Source: Lentisphaerota bacterium
GTDB lineage: Bacteria; Verrucomicrobiota; Lentisphaeria; Victivallales; UBA1829
DNA length: 44,297 nucleotides
NCBI GenBank assembly: GCA_015061845.1
Contig: SUVT01000012.1
Location: 1-44,297 of the forward strand
Direction: 5' to 3'
In this document: positions 42,982 through 44,297 of the stretch, piece after piece
How the letters are laid out: every line of letters starts with the position of its first letter
Numbering within the stretch: the stretch's first letter is position 1
Notes under the pieces: generated by a model
The model's input: the letters and a program-made list of their open reading frames with translations, nothing else
Told to the model about the DNA's origin: nothing
Database searches by the model: none
Program-made: the position numbers and the translations under genes

Positions 42982-44052
42982 TTATTTGTTTTTTGTATAT
43001 TCTATCAATCTCGGCGGAAGTATAATCTTCCGTTCTTCTATCTCTCCGGTCAGCATATCGACACCGATCTTTGCAAGTTCATTGACCCGCAAATCAAAGG
43101 TGTCAAATCCATACTCTCTCGCGTGAGTATCAAAGTTCCCCAGAATCAGATAATCTTTGACAGGATCCCTGCCCATTGCCTTGATCACGGGAAAAATTCT
43201 CGCTGTCAATGTGGAGTCAAGCCATCCGAAGATCCCAGTCGGAGCATCCGATGCTTCGAGAACCGACGGCAGAAGAGCCGCTGCCGGTGCCCCGCTGTGC
43301 ATTCTCCAGAACAATCCTTCATCAAATTCGATCCCGCAAAGTGCCGCATGTTTCTTTATGCTCTGCATGATCTGTACCTGCATGGAAGTGTGCGCCCCAT
43401 GGTAATTCTTTTCATCCATCGCTGTAAAAAGAATCCGTTTCATGTTCCGTTCTGCAAAATATTCCACTGCCTGCCGTCCGAGATCCTCATAATCAACCAG
43501 CGCATAACGGCAATGGGAAAGCTCTTCATAAAAATGATAACGCAGAATAAAAACAATGTTGGAAAAGATAAACGGCGCTTTTTTCAATTCTTCGTAAGGC
43601 ACAAAATTGTCGCCGAGGATCAAATATCCGTACGGCAAACTCTTTTTTACCATCTGTGAAAGAAACTGTTTGATCTCTGTTTCTGCTGTGTTTCCGAAAA
43701 ATTTACCATCCAAAAGGACCGGAAACAGATCTTTTTGATGAAGATGTCTGTTGATTTCCCGGAAAAAGTCAGAATAAAAATCTCCGCTGTCGATGGTAAC
43801 TAACCCAACCGCATTGGTTTGCAGTGCAGAATTGTTTGATTTTACAACAGATCCCCGTTTCGGAGCGCGTTCCAGAAGATTTTCTTCAACCAAACGGTTC
43901 AATCCGGCAGCAATGGTTCCTTTGTTGACAAGGAAATGCTGTGCCAGTTCAACATCCGTCGGCAGCCGTTCCCCCGGAGAATATTTTCCCTGCCGGATCC
44001 ATTCCCGGACAGTCTCTGTCACTACATCCTGCTTAAATCGTGGTGATTCCAT
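42982..44052 (-). CDS. GntR-family regulator with LacI-like sensor domain
   Basis: A 356-residue regulator. Residues about 10-72 form a GntR winged helix (VREWIRQGKYSPGERLPTDVELAQ is read as recognition-helix context; PTDVELAQHFLVNKGTIAAG). A type-I periplasmic-binding-protein-like sensor follows (VGLVTIDSGDFYSDFFREI, YGYLILGDNF, ALVDYEDLGRQAVEYF, LGNFDT) and the ending PPRLIEYTKNK matches AraR/LacI C-termini. It probably senses a sugar and controls its own operon with the prepilin-like and giant secreted genes. A tandem repeat lies at its promoter start point. The ATG has a weak ribosome site AGAGAAAAA. Confidence 0.88.
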   Translation of the reverse strand: MESPRFKQDVVTETVREWIRQGKYSPGERLPTDVELAQHFLVNKGTIAAGLNRLVEENLLERAPKRGSVVKSNNSALQTNAVGLVTIDSGDFYSDFFREINRHLHQKDLFPVLLDGKFFGNTAETEIKQFLSQMVKKSLPYGYLILGDNFVPYEELKKAPFIFSNIVFILRYHFYEELSHCRYALVDYEDLGRQAVEYFAERNMKRILFTAMDEKNYHGAHTSMQVQIMQSIKKHAALCGIEFDEGLFWRMHSGAPAAALLPSVLEASDAPTGIFGWLDSTLTARIFPVIKAMGRDPVKDYLILGNFDTHAREYGFDTFDLRVNELAKIGVDMLTGEIEERKIILPPRLIEYTKNK

Positions 44053-44074
44053 ATTTTTTCTCTTATTTTATTAG

Positions 44075-44096
44075 GTTAATACTATGTTAATACTAT
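44075..44096. repeat. Tandem 11-bp direct repeat at the GntR promoter start point
   Basis: Two head-to-tail copies of GTTAATACTAT (44075-44085, 44086-44096). A partial third copy, ATACTAT, lies at 44102-44108 within the -10 region. The period is about one helical turn and it overlaps the transcription start, so it is a likely operator, probably for the encoded regulator. Confidence 0.7.
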
Positions 44097-44098
44097 AT

Positions 44099-44127
44099 AT
44101 TATACTATATAAAAATGATTTTGTCAA
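44099..44127 (-). promoter_or_regulatory. Consensus promoter of the GntR-prepilin-secreted protein operon
   Basis: Minus strand: TTGACA (44122-44127), 17 bases, TATAAT (44099-44104), an exact sigma-70 consensus with exact spacing. It gives a leader of about 40 bases. Strong unless repressed. Confidence 0.9.
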
Positions 44128-44249
44128 GAGAGAAAGAATCTATAATATAAAAAATAATAAAAAAATACTTTCTTGAGGTAATTTCAAAAGTCCGGCAAAA
44201 TTTGGCTGAAAAAAGATTGTTGATGAGTTGGAAATGGTAGTTTGAGCGT

Positions 44250-44289
44250 GGCTACCATCCTCCTTCGCTGAAGCTATGGAGGACAAGCC
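44250..44289. repeat. REP-like imperfect palindrome at the right edge
   Basis: Nested stems GGCT (44250-44253) / AGCC (44286-44289) and TCCTCC (44258-44263) / GGAGGA (44278-44283) around TTCGCTGAAGCTAT. The CCTCCTTCGCTGAAGCTATG sequence resembles a dispersed repeat I recall from other bacterial genomes. It sits outside any gene and the window ends 8 bases beyond it. Confidence 0.5.
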
Positions 44290-44297
44290 GAAAACGC

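Noticed and set aside
1-44297. CRISPR arrays, prophage or defence islands
   Set aside because: No spaced direct repeats of the required length, integrase, capsid, restriction or Cas genes were seen.

Overview
The window is about 44.3 kb of a Gram-negative bacterial chromosome. It most resembles Lentisphaerota (Victivallales), though no rRNA or other decisive marker is present. The clues are a prepilin-type secreted protein with the [18 protein letters not shown] start that is hugely expanded in that group, a TIGR04073-type exosortase-associated small protein, many Gfo/Idh/MocA oxidoreductases and sugar isomerase-like proteins, GntR regulators with a LacI-like sensor domain, and a mix of outer-membrane-style export and carbohydrate genes. 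The DNA is of middling GC, densely coded on both strands, and bounded by clear rho-independent terminators. No tRNA, rRNA, CRISPR array, integrase or transposase gene was seen.

Layout, left to right. 1-3.5 kb: end of a MoxR/Bat-type operon (MoxR ATPase fragment, DUF58, membrane-anchored BatD/DUF4381-like protein, BatA-like VWA protein). 3.5-7.1 kb, minus: two alpha/beta hydrolases, the tRNA methylthiotransferase MtaB and a sugar isomerase-like TIM-barrel protein in one tight operon, with a divergent third esterase at 7.3-8.1 kb. 8.3-11.7 kb: a MacA-MacB type exporter split into adaptor, ATPase and permease. 11.7-14.5 kb, minus: a dat-ddc pair predicted to make 1,3-diaminopropane, preceded by a 32-codon leader frame. 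15.3-16.5 kb: RNA ligase RtcB behind an unusually long, structured upstream region. 16.6-17.9 kb: GltS-type symporter. 18.2-21.4 kb: a DUF3142 protein overlapping a 708-residue exported protein of unknown function. 21.4-24.3 kb: a Gfo/Idh/MocA oxidoreductase and a GT39-like membrane glycosyltransferase. 24.4-26.6 kb: a two-component system. 26.6-29.6 kb: IspE, a second oxidoreductase, the TIGR04073 protein and QueF. 29.7-33.3 kb: DnaE.

33.4-44.1 kb is an accessory, carbohydrate-oriented stretch read entirely leftward: creatininase-family amidohydrolase, GH36-like alpha-galactosidase, a low-GC acyltransferase, a small secreted protein, a 1225-residue secreted CBM9/glycosidase-like protein, a prepilin-like protein and a GntR regulator. 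The last three form an operon behind a textbook TTGACA-17-TATAAT promoter whose start point carries tandem 11-bp repeats, which suggests autoregulated, substrate-inducible polysaccharide use. A REP-like palindrome lies at the extreme right edge.

Promoters are unusually readable here: many are TTGAAA or TTGACA, 16-17 bp, then TATATT. Several of them overlap the longest possible reading frame and so correct the start codon. The most interesting items for follow-up are the dat-ddc leader frame, the rtcB upstream region, the DUF3142/exported zinc-ligand-like protein pair, and the GntR/prepilin/giant secreted protein locus.
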